This document shows, piece by piece, positions 53,176 through 61,802 of a stretch of DNA of 64,000 nt; positions within the stretch are counted from its first letter, which is position 1, and the number at the start of each line of letters is the position of its first letter. The translations under genes were made by a program, and so were the position numbers. Below the pieces are notes generated by a model. It searched no databases. It was not told the origin of the DNA and saw only the letters and a program-made list of their open reading frames with translations. The stretch spans positions 1,798,001 to 1,862,000 of the forward strand of contig NZ_CP064954.1 of NCBI RefSeq assembly GCF_011038655.2. Reading direction: 5' to 3'. Source of the stretch: Corynebacterium lizhenjunii (GTDB lineage Bacteria; Actinomycetota; Actinomycetes; Mycobacteriales; Mycobacteriaceae).

Positions 53176-54444
53176 ATGGATTGCCCCACACAGCCAGTGA
53201 CCGTAACCGCCCCCGGCGGCACTTTTCATGGCACAGTTAACCAAGACTCAGTTAACCAAGACTCAGTTAACCAAGCCACGGCGACCTTTCATTCCCTGCG
53301 CTATAGCCACATCCCGGATCCCTTCACCGCGCCGGCCCCGCTGGATTATTCCGGTGAGGTAGACGCCACCACCCCGCGTCCCGATGATGTCGCTTTGAGC
53401 ATCCGCACGCCCTATCCGCTGCGCCAGGAGCTGCCGGTTATGGTCTACATTCACGGTGGGCGTTTTGAAACCGGCACCCACGCGGATCTACCTCAGCTGG
53501 CCGGGGACTACGTGCTGGTTAAAATTGGGTACCGGGTGGGACTGCCCGGTCTGCTGCGCTTTTCTTCCAGCGCCCCAGAGGACAACTACTTCCGCTACCG
53601 CGCCATTGATGATGTTGCCCAAGGCCTCGAGTGGGTCCAGCGCAACATCGAGTCCTTTGGTGGGGACCCCACCAATGTCACCGTCATCGGCCAGTCCGCC
53701 GGTGCCACCATCGCGCTATGGTTGTGCCGCCGGGACCACTACCGTGGCGCCTTTCGCCGGGTACTGGCGCTGTCCCCCTGTTTTCCCCGGGATCCTTTTG
53801 AGGCCCGCGCAGCCACCCTGCGCGCAGCCCTGGGGATTCCACTGACCCGCGAGAGCCTGCGCGCGCTACCCCCACAGCGCCTAGCGCGCGGATATGCCGC
53901 ACTGCGCAAGAAATACCGTTTTGATATAGCCCTTGGCCCCTACCCGCTAAACCCGGAGGATTTCGCGAACATTCCCATCGTGGTGACCTCGACCCGCCAG
54001 GAGTTTGCCAACCTCGGCGCACGCTATGACGCCAGCCCTGCCCGCTACCCGCTGGCCTACCTCCTGGCCCCGCGTTTTGGCATGCGACGCCAGGCGGTGC
54101 GCACCTGGGCCAACTTCGCGCAACCCGGGGTGGTGGGCCAGCTCATTAGCGACTCCTGCATTCGCCGCTGGGTCCAACAGGTCGCAGTAGGCGCCCCCGG
54201 GCCCACCTGGATGCTCGAGTTTGTCCGCCAGGGTCAGCCCGCGCTGCACTGCCAGGAACTGGACCCCCTATTTGCACCGGGTCCGCTCAATGACTGGCTC
54301 CAAGAATTCGCCCGCACCGGCCAGCCAGGATTTACCCCGTTTGGCCCTGAGCATGCGGTGCTGCGCTGGGACCTGGATACCGCCACCGCCACCCTCACCC
54401 ACGGCGCCTTGGACTACGTGGAACAGGCGTTTAGCGAAGACTAA
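53176..54444 (+). CDS. Type-B carboxylesterase
   Basis: A 422-aa alpha/beta hydrolase. The nucleophile elbow is VTVIGQSAGATIALW, preceded by the oxyanion-hole stretch VMVYIHGGRFETG and by EWVQRNIESFGGDPTNVT. The usual length is ~500 aa, so the lid and parts of the C-terminal half are short. No signal peptide. Near the N terminus the five residues VNQDS are repeated in tandem through a 15-bp DNA repeat. Substrate unknown. Confidence 0.85.
   Translation: MDCPTQPVTVTAPGGTFHGTVNQDSVNQDSVNQATATFHSLRYSHIPDPFTAPAPLDYSGEVDATTPRPDDVALSIRTPYPLRQELPVMVYIHGGRFETGTHADLPQLAGDYVLVKIGYRVGLPGLLRFSSSAPEDNYFRYRAIDDVAQGLEWVQRNIESFGGDPTNVTVIGQSAGATIALWLCRRDHYRGAFRRVLALSPCFPRDPFEARAATLRAALGIPLTRESLRALPPQRLARGYAALRKKYRFDIALGPYPLNPEDFANIPIVVTSTRQEFANLGARYDASPARYPLAYLLAPRFGMRRQAVRTWANFAQPGVVGQLISDSCIRRWVQQVAVGAPGPTWMLEFVRQGQPALHCQELDPLFAPGPLNDWLQEFARTGQPGFTPFGPEHAVLRWDLDTATATLTHGALDYVEQAFSED
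53236..53275 (+). repeat. In-frame 15-bp tandem repeat
   Basis: GTTAACCAAGACTCA occurs at 53236-53250 and 53251-53265, followed by a partial third copy (53266-53275). It encodes VNQDS-VNQDS-VNQ near the esterase N terminus. Copy number may vary between strains without a frameshift. Confidence 0.85.
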
Positions 54445-54983
54445 AGTCCCAGGCGCCCCCGCAACTGCGGCAGGGCCAATTCCTCCACCAGCCACGGGCT
54501 AAAGGCAAAGGGGGTGGCCTCTACCGCGCGGACGAGCGCCGAAATGGGGGCCCACGCATAAGAGTCCACCTCTGCCGGGTTCGGCCGCAGCTGCGCGTCC
54601 GGGAGCAGTTGGGCAACATAGACCGGGCAGATTTCGTGTTCTACTATGCCGCTTGAATCCACCGCGCGGTAGGAAAAATCAGCAACCACCAGCTCGGGTG
54701 AGCTCAGGGCGGCATCGTCCAAGCCCAGCTCAAAGTCCGCGCGGCGCAGCAAGGCCGCCACCGGATCCTCACCAGGGCCGGGGTGGCCACAAAAGGCATT
54801 CGTCCACACGCCCGGCCACGTCTGTTTGCTCACCGCCCGGCGGGTAAGCAGCACCTGCTCTCCGCGCAGCACCCAGCAGGAAAAAGCGAAATGCAGTGGG
54901 GTGTCATGCGTGTGCACCTGGGCCTTCGGCGCGGTGCCCACAGGCTGGCCGTCGGGACCAGCCAGGACCACCAGCTCCGTCAC
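54441..54983 (-). CDS. idi: Isopentenyl-diphosphate delta-isomerase (type 1)
   Basis: Idi converts IPP to DMAPP for isoprenoid synthesis. The Nudix-like fold shows HFAFSCWVLRGEQVLLTRRA, the catalytic Cys in NAFCGHPGPGEDPVAALLRRADFELG, and the Glu in VEHEICPVYVAQL. Length 180 aa. GTG 54983 overlaps the preceding lipoprotein stop in a GTGA arrangement. Its end overlaps the esterase stop by 4 bp, convergent. Confidence 0.92.
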   Translation of the reverse strand: MTELVVLAGPDGQPVGTAPKAQVHTHDTPLHFAFSCWVLRGEQVLLTRRAVSKQTWPGVWTNAFCGHPGPGEDPVAALLRRADFELGLDDAALSSPELVVADFSYRAVDSSGIVEHEICPVYVAQLLPDAQLRPNPAEVDSYAWAPISALVRAVEATPFAFSPWLVEELALPQLRGRLGL

Positions 54984-55525
54984 AGGTTCAAATCCCCTAT
55001 CCAGGTGACATTGCCTATGCTCAGTCGGGCATTCCACAGCCCGCCTGGTGCCGCCCCAATGCGGTACTGCAAGTTTGTCGATGCCCCGCTGCCCAAAGGC
55101 TCGTCCAACCCTGGCGGCATGACGTCGGTGTTAACCGCCGGGTCGTAGCCCAACAGCGGCACCGCGGTCCACCCACCATTGCCGTCGGCGACCTCGACTA
55201 CTGGATCCCCGATGGCGTCCACCGGCAGCGGCAGCTCGTTGGTGTTTTTGACCAAGATGGTAAGCACACTGCCCTGGTAGCTGTCCGCATAAACCCCCTG
55301 CAGGCGCCACTCCACGCCCAGGCCCTTATCGCTAACCGGGGCGCGCAGGTTGGAGGTGACCTCCTGATTCGGAGTGTCCTTCGGCTGGTATTCCGGGGTC
55401 TGCGAGGTAGTCACCGCAATCTCCTCACCGGGGTTGAGCCCTTGCTCCTCCGGTTGGAGAATTGAACAGCCGGTAGCCACCAGTGCGCTGCACGCTGCAG
55501 CCGCAACGTAGATCTTTTTGCTCAC
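54980..55525 (-). CDS. Lipoprotein with DUF4352-like domain
   Basis: A 181-aa lipoprotein. The signal MSKKIYVAAAACSALVATGC ends in the lipobox VATGC, so it is anchored outside the membrane. After an acidic and Thr/Pro-rich linker comes a beta-sandwich (VEWRLQGVYADSYQGSVLTILVKNTNELPLPVDAI) like those in DUF4352 lipoproteins. Its stop overlaps the idi start, so the two are co-expressed although functionally unrelated. Confidence 0.75.
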   Translation of the reverse strand: MSKKIYVAAAACSALVATGCSILQPEEQGLNPGEEIAVTTSQTPEYQPKDTPNQEVTSNLRAPVSDKGLGVEWRLQGVYADSYQGSVLTILVKNTNELPLPVDAIGDPVVEVADGNGGWTAVPLLGYDPAVNTDVMPPGLDEPLGSGASTNLQYRIGAAPGGLWNARLSIGNVTWIGDLNL

Positions 55526-55619
55526 AGTCTTACCCTTAGAAATCGCTTGCCTTTAGAAATCGCTGGAAATATGCCAACTCTAACCCATCGCAGGCGGCCT
55601 GGCATAGTAACAGGGTGAG

Positions 55620-57482
55620 ATGAAACCACTGATTTCCATTATGCGCAGCGCGCGTGCGCTGTGGCCGTACTACCTTGCCGTTTTTGCCTGCGCCACTGCC
55701 GTGGCCGCGTTGGCCTTGGTCTCGCCCTTCTTGGTGCGCGAGGCCACCGACCTAATTATCGATGCCCTCCGCGGCAATGGCTCCGACCACCTCCCGGCGG
55801 TGCTATGGCTGGCCGTCGCGCTTTTTGCTGCCGATGCCCTCCGGGGCCTGCTCCAAAACGTGGGCGGCTACTACGGCGATGTCATGGTCGCCCGCCTGCG
55901 CCAGGTGCTCTCCACCCGCTACTACGCACAACTGCTGGCGCTGCCGCAGCGCTACTTCGACTCGCAAGTCACCGGCACCATCATCGCCCGGTTGGACCGT
56001 TCCATCATGAACATCTCCAACTTCTTGCAGTCTTTGGCCAATAACTTCTTCTCGATGATTCTCCAGATCATCGCCGTGCTGGTGATTACCACCTACTATT
56101 ACTGGCCACTCACGGTGCTGCTAGTGGTGCTCTTTCCGCTGTACTTCTGGCTCACCACCGCCACCTCCGGGCGCTGGCAGGCCTTTGAGAAGACGAAGAA
56201 TGAGCACATCGACATCGCCAATGGCCGCTTCGCAGAAGTCATTGGCCAAGTCAAGGTGACCAAGTCCTTTGTGGCCGAGGCCCGCGAGCTGGATTCCTTT
56301 GCCACCCACTACCGGGACGTCGTGGACGTGACCAAGCCCCAATCCCGCTGGTGGCACACCATGGATGTGTGGCGCCAGCTGGCCATGGCCGCGGCCTTCT
56401 TCGGCATCCACTGCGTCATCTTCTGGCGCACGCTAGAAGGCCACTTCAGCATTGGAGAAATGGTCATGCTCATGCAACTAGTGGCCATGGCCAAGCAACC
56501 AGTGTCCATGCTCAGCTGGATAGTGGACTCCGCCCAGCGCGCCATCGCCGGCTCCCGGGACTACTACCGCGTGATGGACCAGGCCCCGGAACCCACCGCC
56601 AACCCAGAGGTGGTGGCTGCAACGGGGGCATCGGACAAGCCCGCCTTGCGTACCGATGCCCTGCCCGCCCTGCCCGTACCCGCTTCCGGGCCGGTCTTTG
56701 CCTTCCGGGACGTCAGCTTTGCCTACGAAGAAGGCGAGTCGGTGGTAGAAGACATCACGTTTGCTGCCACAGAAGGTCAAACCATTGCCTTGGTCGGAGA
56801 GTCCGGGGGCGGCAAGTCCACCCTGGTTAACCTGCTATTGGGGCTCTACCGGCCAGCGGCAGGAACGCTGGAGGTCCTCGGCCACGACATCGGCAAGCTC
56901 ACCGCCGCGCAAGTGCGCGCCTCCGTGGGCGTGGTGTTCCAGGAGCCCTACCTGTTTTCTGGGACCATCGCCGAAAACATCGCCTATGCCAACCCCACCG
57001 CCACCCGCGCGCAGATCCACAACGTTGCCCGGCGCGCCGGGGCGCATGAGTTCATCTGTGCCTTCCCCGACGGCTACGACACCATCATTGGCGAGCGCGG
57101 CCTGCGGCTTTCTGGCGGGCAGAAACAACGCGTGGCGGTCGCGCGCGCCATGCTCAAAGACGCGCCCATCCTGGTCTTGGATGAGGCCACCTCGGCGCTC
57201 GACACCAAATCGGAGCGGGTGGTGCAGGCCGGGTTGGAAGAATTGATGAAGAACCGCACCACGCTGATTATCGCTCATCGGCTGTCCACCATTGCCTCGG
57301 TAGATACCATCATCACCTTGGATCAAGGGCGGATAGCAGAGGTGGGCTCGCCTGCCCAGCTGGCCACCACCGGCGGTATTTACTCGCAACTGCTAGCGCT
57401 GACCCAATCCGGCACCGCAGCCGACCGGGAGCTGCTCAAGCGCTTTGGCATTAGGGGCGCTAGGCTTGGGGGCCATGATTGA
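55620..57482 (+). CDS. ABC exporter half-transporter (membrane plus ATPase domain)
   Basis: A 620-aa fused exporter. Six TM helices lie between about residues 15 and 300. The ATPase domain starts near 358, with Walker A GESGGGKS (393-400), LSGGQKQRVAVARAML, Walker B ILVLDEATSALD and the His switch IIAHRLSTI. The type is that of multidrug or lipid flippases (MsbA/BmrA-like); substrate unknown. It works as a homodimer or with another half-transporter. Its end overlaps aecD by 8 bp. Confidence 0.9.
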   Translation: MKPLISIMRSARALWPYYLAVFACATAVAALALVSPFLVREATDLIIDALRGNGSDHLPAVLWLAVALFAADALRGLLQNVGGYYGDVMVARLRQVLSTRYYAQLLALPQRYFDSQVTGTIIARLDRSIMNISNFLQSLANNFFSMILQIIAVLVITTYYYWPLTVLLVVLFPLYFWLTTATSGRWQAFEKTKNEHIDIANGRFAEVIGQVKVTKSFVAEARELDSFATHYRDVVDVTKPQSRWWHTMDVWRQLAMAAAFFGIHCVIFWRTLEGHFSIGEMVMLMQLVAMAKQPVSMLSWIVDSAQRAIAGSRDYYRVMDQAPEPTANPEVVAATGASDKPALRTDALPALPVPASGPVFAFRDVSFAYEEGESVVEDITFAATEGQTIALVGESGGGKSTLVNLLLGLYRPAAGTLEVLGHDIGKLTAAQVRASVGVVFQEPYLFSGTIAENIAYANPTATRAQIHNVARRAGAHEFICAFPDGYDTIIGERGLRLSGGQKQRVAVARAMLKDAPILVLDEATSALDTKSERVVQAGLEELMKNRTTLIIAHRLSTIASVDTIITLDQGRIAEVGSPAQLATTGGIYSQLLALTQSGTAADRELLKRFGIRGARLGGHD

Positions 57483-58587
57483 TTTTCCCACTCCCCAACA
57501 GTTGCGTGCCCGCGGTACCCGCAAGTGGACCGCCTATGACTCGGACGTTCTCCCCCTGTGGATCGCAGAGTCCGACTTCCCCACTCCCGCTCCCGTGCTC
57601 CAAGCGGTGCGCGAGGCCGTAGCACAAGAAACCCTGGGCTATACCCCCGCCCCGCACGCCAGCGGCCTTAATGCCGCACTAGCGCAGTTCTATGCGCAAC
57701 GCTTTGGCTGGCGCCCGGAAGAAAAGAACATCTTCTGGATTGGAGATGTCGTGCGCGGCATGCTCCTGGGTGTGCAGTACTTCACCCGCCCGGATAGCGC
57801 GGTCATTGTCCCGGTGCCTTCCTATCCGCCGCTGCTGGAAATCCCCGCCACTGCCGGACGGGAGAAGATTGAAACCAGCTTGGACCTAGACGAGATCGAA
57901 GCCGCTTTTGCCGCAGGCGCTGGCTCCATCTTGCTGGCTAACCCCTTTAACCCGCTGGGCCGGGTCTTTGACCGCGACTTCCTCCAAGCGCTAGTGGATA
58001 TGGCGCGGCGCTACAATGCGCGCATCCTCTCGGATGAAATTCACGCAGGCATCGTCTTCGAGGGCACCCACATTCCCATTGCCTCCCTGGGCCCCGATGT
58101 CGCGCTGACGGTGACGGCCACCTCCAAGGCCTTTAATGTTGCCGGGCTCAAGTGCGCCCAAATCATCTTCAGCAATGACGCAGACCGGCGCACCTTCCAG
58201 GGGCTTAGCGGCGTGGCCAAGGATGGCACCGGCACCCTGGGCGTGCTGGCCGCAGAAGCCGCCTATCGCGACGGCGGCCCCTTCCTTGACGCTCAGGTGG
58301 ACTACTTGCGCCAGACCCGCGACTGGCTGGTTCCCCTCCTGCGCGAGCGCCTGCCCGGGGTCGAGGTGACCAACCCCCAGGCCACCTACTTGCTGTGGCT
58401 GGATTTTAGGGGTACTGGCCTGGACAAACCCGCGGCATGGCTGTTGGAGCACGCCCGGGTCGCGCTCAACGAGGGCACCACCTTTGCCGCACCAGGGCAC
58501 GCACGGCTGAATTTTGCCACCAGCACCGAGATCCTCACGGAGGCCGTCGATCACATGGCGGCGGCTTTGCTAACCTCTGACAGGTAA
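57475..58587 (+). CDS. aecD: PLP-dependent C-S lyase (cystathionine beta-lyase, MalY/PatB type)
   Basis: A 370-aa class I/II aminotransferase-fold enzyme that cleaves C-S bonds of cystathionine and related substrates. The PLP Lys is in VTATSKAFNVAGLK; other motifs are WIAESDFPTPAPV, LLANPFNPLGRVF, ILSDEIHAGIVF and GHARLNFATS. ATG 57475 overlaps the ABC gene stop. In C. glutamicum aecD is followed by brnQ, as here. Confidence 0.9.
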   Translation: MIDFPTPQQLRARGTRKWTAYDSDVLPLWIAESDFPTPAPVLQAVREAVAQETLGYTPAPHASGLNAALAQFYAQRFGWRPEEKNIFWIGDVVRGMLLGVQYFTRPDSAVIVPVPSYPPLLEIPATAGREKIETSLDLDEIEAAFAAGAGSILLANPFNPLGRVFDRDFLQALVDMARRYNARILSDEIHAGIVFEGTHIPIASLGPDVALTVTATSKAFNVAGLKCAQIIFSNDADRRTFQGLSGVAKDGTGTLGVLAAEAAYRDGGPFLDAQVDYLRQTRDWLVPLLRERLPGVEVTNPQATYLLWLDFRGTGLDKPAAWLLEHARVALNEGTTFAAPGHARLNFATSTEILTEAVDHMAAALLTSDR

Positions 58588-58613
58588 ATAATTCCGTCAG
58601 AAAAGGACTTTCC

Positions 58614-59903
58614 ATGGCGCGAGCCTCTTCGGCCTCCACCGTCATTATCGCCGCCCTGATGCTGTTTTCGATGTTCTTCGGGGCCGGCAACCTCATCTTT
58701 CCACCCATGGTGGGCGTGCTCTCCGGCACCAACTTCTGGCCGGCCATCCTGGGCTTCCTCACCGCAGGCGTGGCCCTACCGGTGCTCGCCGTGGTGGCGG
58801 TAGCCATCTCCGGGCGCTCCGTGCGCGATATTGGCAATCACGGCGGGTGGCTTTTTGGCATCGTCTTCTCCGCGATGGCTTATCTGGCCATCGGTGCCTT
58901 CTACGCCCTGCCACGCACGGGCGCGGTAGCCATGGAAACCGCCATTACCCCGCTGCTGGGGTGGGAATCTGGCGGCCTGTTTAACCTGGGGTTCTTCCTA
59001 GTGGCCCTGGCGTTGTCCTGGAAACCGAATTCCATTATTGATACCCTCGGCCGCTTCCTTACCCCGGCGCTAGTGGGCCTGCTGGTGCTGCTCATCGCGC
59101 TGGCCAGCCTGCGCGGCACCCGCAACCCGGGAGCCCCCTCTGCTGAATACGCCTCCAACCCTATGGTCACCGGCCTTTTTGAAGGCTATAACACCATGGA
59201 CGCCATTGCAGGCTTGGCTTTTTCCATCGTCATTGTCTCCTCCCTGCGCACCAAAGGTTTTGGCCCTGGCGCCCCGGTGATCAAGGCCACCATCACCGCA
59301 GCCAGCATTGCCGGCGTGCTGCTGGCGGGAATCTACCTGGGGTTGGGCTACATCGCCCAAACCGTGCCCAACCAGCAGTCCTATGACTCCGGGGCACTCT
59401 TGCTTGCCGATACCGCCTCTGCCACCATGGGCACCGCCGGGCAGGTGGTCTTTTCCACCATCGTCATACTGGCCTGCATGACTACCGCCGTGGGGCTTAT
59501 CACCGCGACGTCGGAATTCTTCGAGTCCTTGGTGCCGCGCACCAGCTACCACTTCTGGGCCGTCCTCTTTACCGCGTTATCCATCGCCTTTGCCTTCCAA
59601 GGCCTAGAGACGGTGTTGAGTATCGCCGTGCCCTTCATCCTCTTCCTCTACCCGCCGGCCATCACGCTGATCTTCTCCACGCTGCTCCAACCGTTGGTGG
59701 CGCGCTTCCTCCGCTTCTACTGGGCCTACCGCCTGAGCCTGTGGGTGTCCGTGGCGTGGTCTGCGGCCAGTGTGCTGGAGCTAGGCGCCTGGCTGGAATA
59801 CTCCCCCGGCCAAGACGTTGGACTGGGGTGGGTGGCCCCCACGGCGCTGGCTTTCATTATCGGCGCGGTGATAGATGCCACAAGCACAAAGACTAAAAAC
59901 TAG
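58614..59903 (+). CDS. brnQ: Branched-chain amino acid transporter, LIVCS family
   Basis: A 429-aa carrier with about 12 TM helices that takes up Ile, Leu and Val with Na+. The N terminus has ALMLFSMFFGAGNLIFPPMVG, the family signature. Other stretches are GWLFGIVFSAMAYLAIGAFYALPRTGAV and GYNTMDAIAGLAFSIVIVSSL. An AAGGACT ribosome site precedes ATG 58614, 26 bp after aecD, so both form one operon. Confidence 0.93.
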   Translation: MARASSASTVIIAALMLFSMFFGAGNLIFPPMVGVLSGTNFWPAILGFLTAGVALPVLAVVAVAISGRSVRDIGNHGGWLFGIVFSAMAYLAIGAFYALPRTGAVAMETAITPLLGWESGGLFNLGFFLVALALSWKPNSIIDTLGRFLTPALVGLLVLLIALASLRGTRNPGAPSAEYASNPMVTGLFEGYNTMDAIAGLAFSIVIVSSLRTKGFGPGAPVIKATITAASIAGVLLAGIYLGLGYIAQTVPNQQSYDSGALLLADTASATMGTAGQVVFSTIVILACMTTAVGLITATSEFFESLVPRTSYHFWAVLFTALSIAFAFQGLETVLSIAVPFILFLYPPAITLIFSTLLQPLVARFLRFYWAYRLSLWVSVAWSAASVLELGAWLEYSPGQDVGLGWVAPTALAFIIGAVIDATSTKTKN

Positions 59904-59912
59904 GAGACCCTC

Positions 59913-60902
59913 ATGACCCCGCGCGCCCGCCTGTCCATCCTCGATTTCTGCCGCATCTACGAAGGCCAAACTCCCGGGGAGTCCATGGCCAATTCCGTAG
60001 AACTAGCCCAGCAGGCAGAGGCCCAAGGGGTCCACCGGGTGTGGTACACAGAGCACCACAACATGCCGAATATCACCAGTTCTTCCCCGGCGGTGCTCAT
60101 CGCCCACATCGCGGCACACACCACCAGCATTCGCTTAGGCGCCGGGGGCATCATGCTGCCCAACCACGCCCCTTATGTGATTGCGGAGCAATTTGGCACT
60201 CTGGCTGAACTACACCCGGGCCGCATTGACCTAGGCCTGGGCCGTGCGCCGGGCACTGACCAGAACACCTTGGGCCGGGCGCTGCGCCGTGACGGCCAAG
60301 CCGCCGAGCGTTTTCCCGAAGACATCCGCGAGCTCCAGGGTTATTTCTCCGGCCGCTCGCTGATCCCGGGTGTGCAGGCCATTCCGGGGCGGGGCACCAA
60401 TGTCCCGCTGTATGTGTTGGGTTCTTCGCTCTTTGGCGCTTCCCTGGCTGCTAAGTACGGCCTGCCCTACGCTTTCGCCTCGCACTTTGCCCCCACCCAC
60501 CTGGAGGCCGCCACGGCGTATTACCGCGAGCACTTCGAGCCCTCGGAGTACCTCGATGCCCCCTATATCATCGCGGGGGTCAATGTGCTCGCTAGCCACA
60601 GCGCTGAGAGTGCCGCCGCCGAGTGGGAACGCGTTCGCTTCAACTGGGTCAAGGGCTTTGTGGGCCGCGACCGCTACCTAACCGACTCCCAGGTAACCCA
60701 GATCATGGCGTCCTACCAAGGCCAGCAGATCCTAGATATGCTGCAATACTCCGCCGTGGGTACGGGCGCGCAGGTAGCAGAATACCTCGACGGCATCGAA
60801 AAGCTCTCCGGCGCAGACGAGCTGATGATTTCCCTGCAGGCCACCCACCACGCGGGTGTACTTGATAGCCTGCAACTACTTACTGAGGCTTGGGCTGTAT
60901 AG
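59913..60902 (+). CDS. Luciferase-like flavin-dependent monooxygenase
   Basis: A 329-aa (beta/alpha)8 protein of the bacterial luciferase family, using FMNH2. The stretches are RLSILDFCRIYEGQTPGESM, YTEHHNMPNITSSSPAVLIAHIAAHT, IRLGAGGIMLPNHAPYVIAEQFGTLAELHPGRIDLGLGRAPGTD. The gene follows brnQ by 9 bp with an AGGAG site, an order known from C. glutamicum. Substrate unknown. Its stop codon lies in the first half of a 15-bp direct repeat. Confidence 0.88.
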   Translation: MTPRARLSILDFCRIYEGQTPGESMANSVELAQQAEAQGVHRVWYTEHHNMPNITSSSPAVLIAHIAAHTTSIRLGAGGIMLPNHAPYVIAEQFGTLAELHPGRIDLGLGRAPGTDQNTLGRALRRDGQAAERFPEDIRELQGYFSGRSLIPGVQAIPGRGTNVPLYVLGSSLFGASLAAKYGLPYAFASHFAPTHLEAATAYYREHFEPSEYLDAPYIIAGVNVLASHSAESAAAEWERVRFNWVKGFVGRDRYLTDSQVTQIMASYQGQQILDMLQYSAVGTGAQVAEYLDGIEKLSGADELMISLQATHHAGVLDSLQLLTEAWAV

Positions 60903-60922
60903 CTAACGCTTGGGCTGTATAG
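60888..60922 (+). repeat. 15-bp direct repeat at the end of the monooxygenase gene
   Basis: GCTTGGGCTGTATAG occurs at 60888-60902 and 60908-60922, with 5 bp between. The first copy ends the monooxygenase gene, including its TAG stop. The second carries TATAGT (60918-60923), a possible -10 box for gntR. Confidence 0.75.
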
Positions 60923-60959
60923 TGTAGGCGTCCCCTTTTCCTGTGAGCGAAGGTGCAAA

Positions 60960-61727
60960 GTGACCACTCGTCGAGAGCCTCAACGCTATCTAAAGATTGC
61001 CGATTTCTTACGTGAAGAGATCCTTTCTGGCCGCTTGGCCGTAGGCAAGCCTCTGCCCAGTGAATCTGAGCTGTGCGAGCTTTTCTCCACCTCCCGCGGG
61101 CCGGTGCGCCAAGCCATTGCTACTCTGCGCGGCGAAGGGCGGATTTCTTCCGGCCGGGGCCGGCGCTCCGTGGTGTTGGGAGACTTCCGCGCGGAACGTT
61201 TCGAGTCCACCTACTCCGTGTACTCGCGCTTCCAGGAAGCCGGAATCGAGGTCCAGCAAAAGATCCTCCAGGTCTCCCGTCAGCCTGCCGATGCCACTGT
61301 GGCCGCAGCATTGCACTGCGAGATCGACACCCCCGTTATCTACCTGCACCGCCAGCGTCTAATCAATGGAATCAACCGTGTAATCCAGCACCACTTCTTT
61401 CCCTATGAGATTGGGCGTTGCCTCCTGGAATACGATGAGACCACCGGGTCACTGCACCGCATGCTCACCAGCCGCGGTGTTCACTTTGATAACGTTTACC
61501 GGCTGGTCAACATCGAATTTGCAGAGCCCGAAGACGCCAGGGCCCTCGACGTCACAGAGGGCTTCCCGCTCTGGCACTCGGAACAGCGCATCCATAGTCA
61601 CAGCAGCAAACCGGTGGAGTTTTCCATCTTCAAATTCCGCGCAGATCGCATGAGTATTTCGATGTCGAGTGTTCGCGGCACGCGCTCTCCATTGCAAATT
61701 TCGCTAGCTGAAACAGTCAGTTCATAG
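60960..61727 (+). CDS. GntR-family regulator with UTRA domain
   Basis: A 255-aa regulator of the HutC type. The winged helix is KIADFLREEILSGRLAVGKPLPSESELCELFSTSRGPVRQAIATLRGEGRI. The ligand-binding UTRA domain follows (about 95-240: TPVIYLHRQRLINGINRVIQHHFFP). It sits directly before a peptide-type ABC importer, whose promoter carries repeated TATAACC sites, so it probably controls that operon. GTG 60960 start, about 37 bp after a TATAGT -10 box. Confidence 0.88.
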   Translation: MTTRREPQRYLKIADFLREEILSGRLAVGKPLPSESELCELFSTSRGPVRQAIATLRGEGRISSGRGRRSVVLGDFRAERFESTYSVYSRFQEAGIEVQQKILQVSRQPADATVAAALHCEIDTPVIYLHRQRLINGINRVIQHHFFPYEIGRCLLEYDETTGSLHRMLTSRGVHFDNVYRLVNIEFAEPEDARALDVTEGFPLWHSEQRIHSHSSKPVEFSIFKFRADRMSISMSSVRGTRSPLQISLAETVSS

Positions 61728-61748
61728 AAGTCAATCAAGAAAGCAATA

Positions 61749-61794
61749 TATAACCAGAAATATATATAACCCTGGCACGGTTATAGGCTAAGAT
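61749..61794 (+). promoter_or_regulatory. Promoter with operator of the ABC importer (leaderless)
   Basis: TAAGAT (61789-61794) ends 8 nt before ATG 61803, so the transcript is probably leaderless. TATAACC (61765-61771) and GGTTATA (61779-61785) form a perfect 7-bp palindrome with a 7-bp spacer, lying between the -35 and -10 regions. A third half-site, TATAACC, is at 61749-61755. This is a classic place for a repressor, and the neighbouring GntR protein is the first candidate. Confidence 0.6.
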
Positions 61795-61802
61795 TACTGC
61801 CT

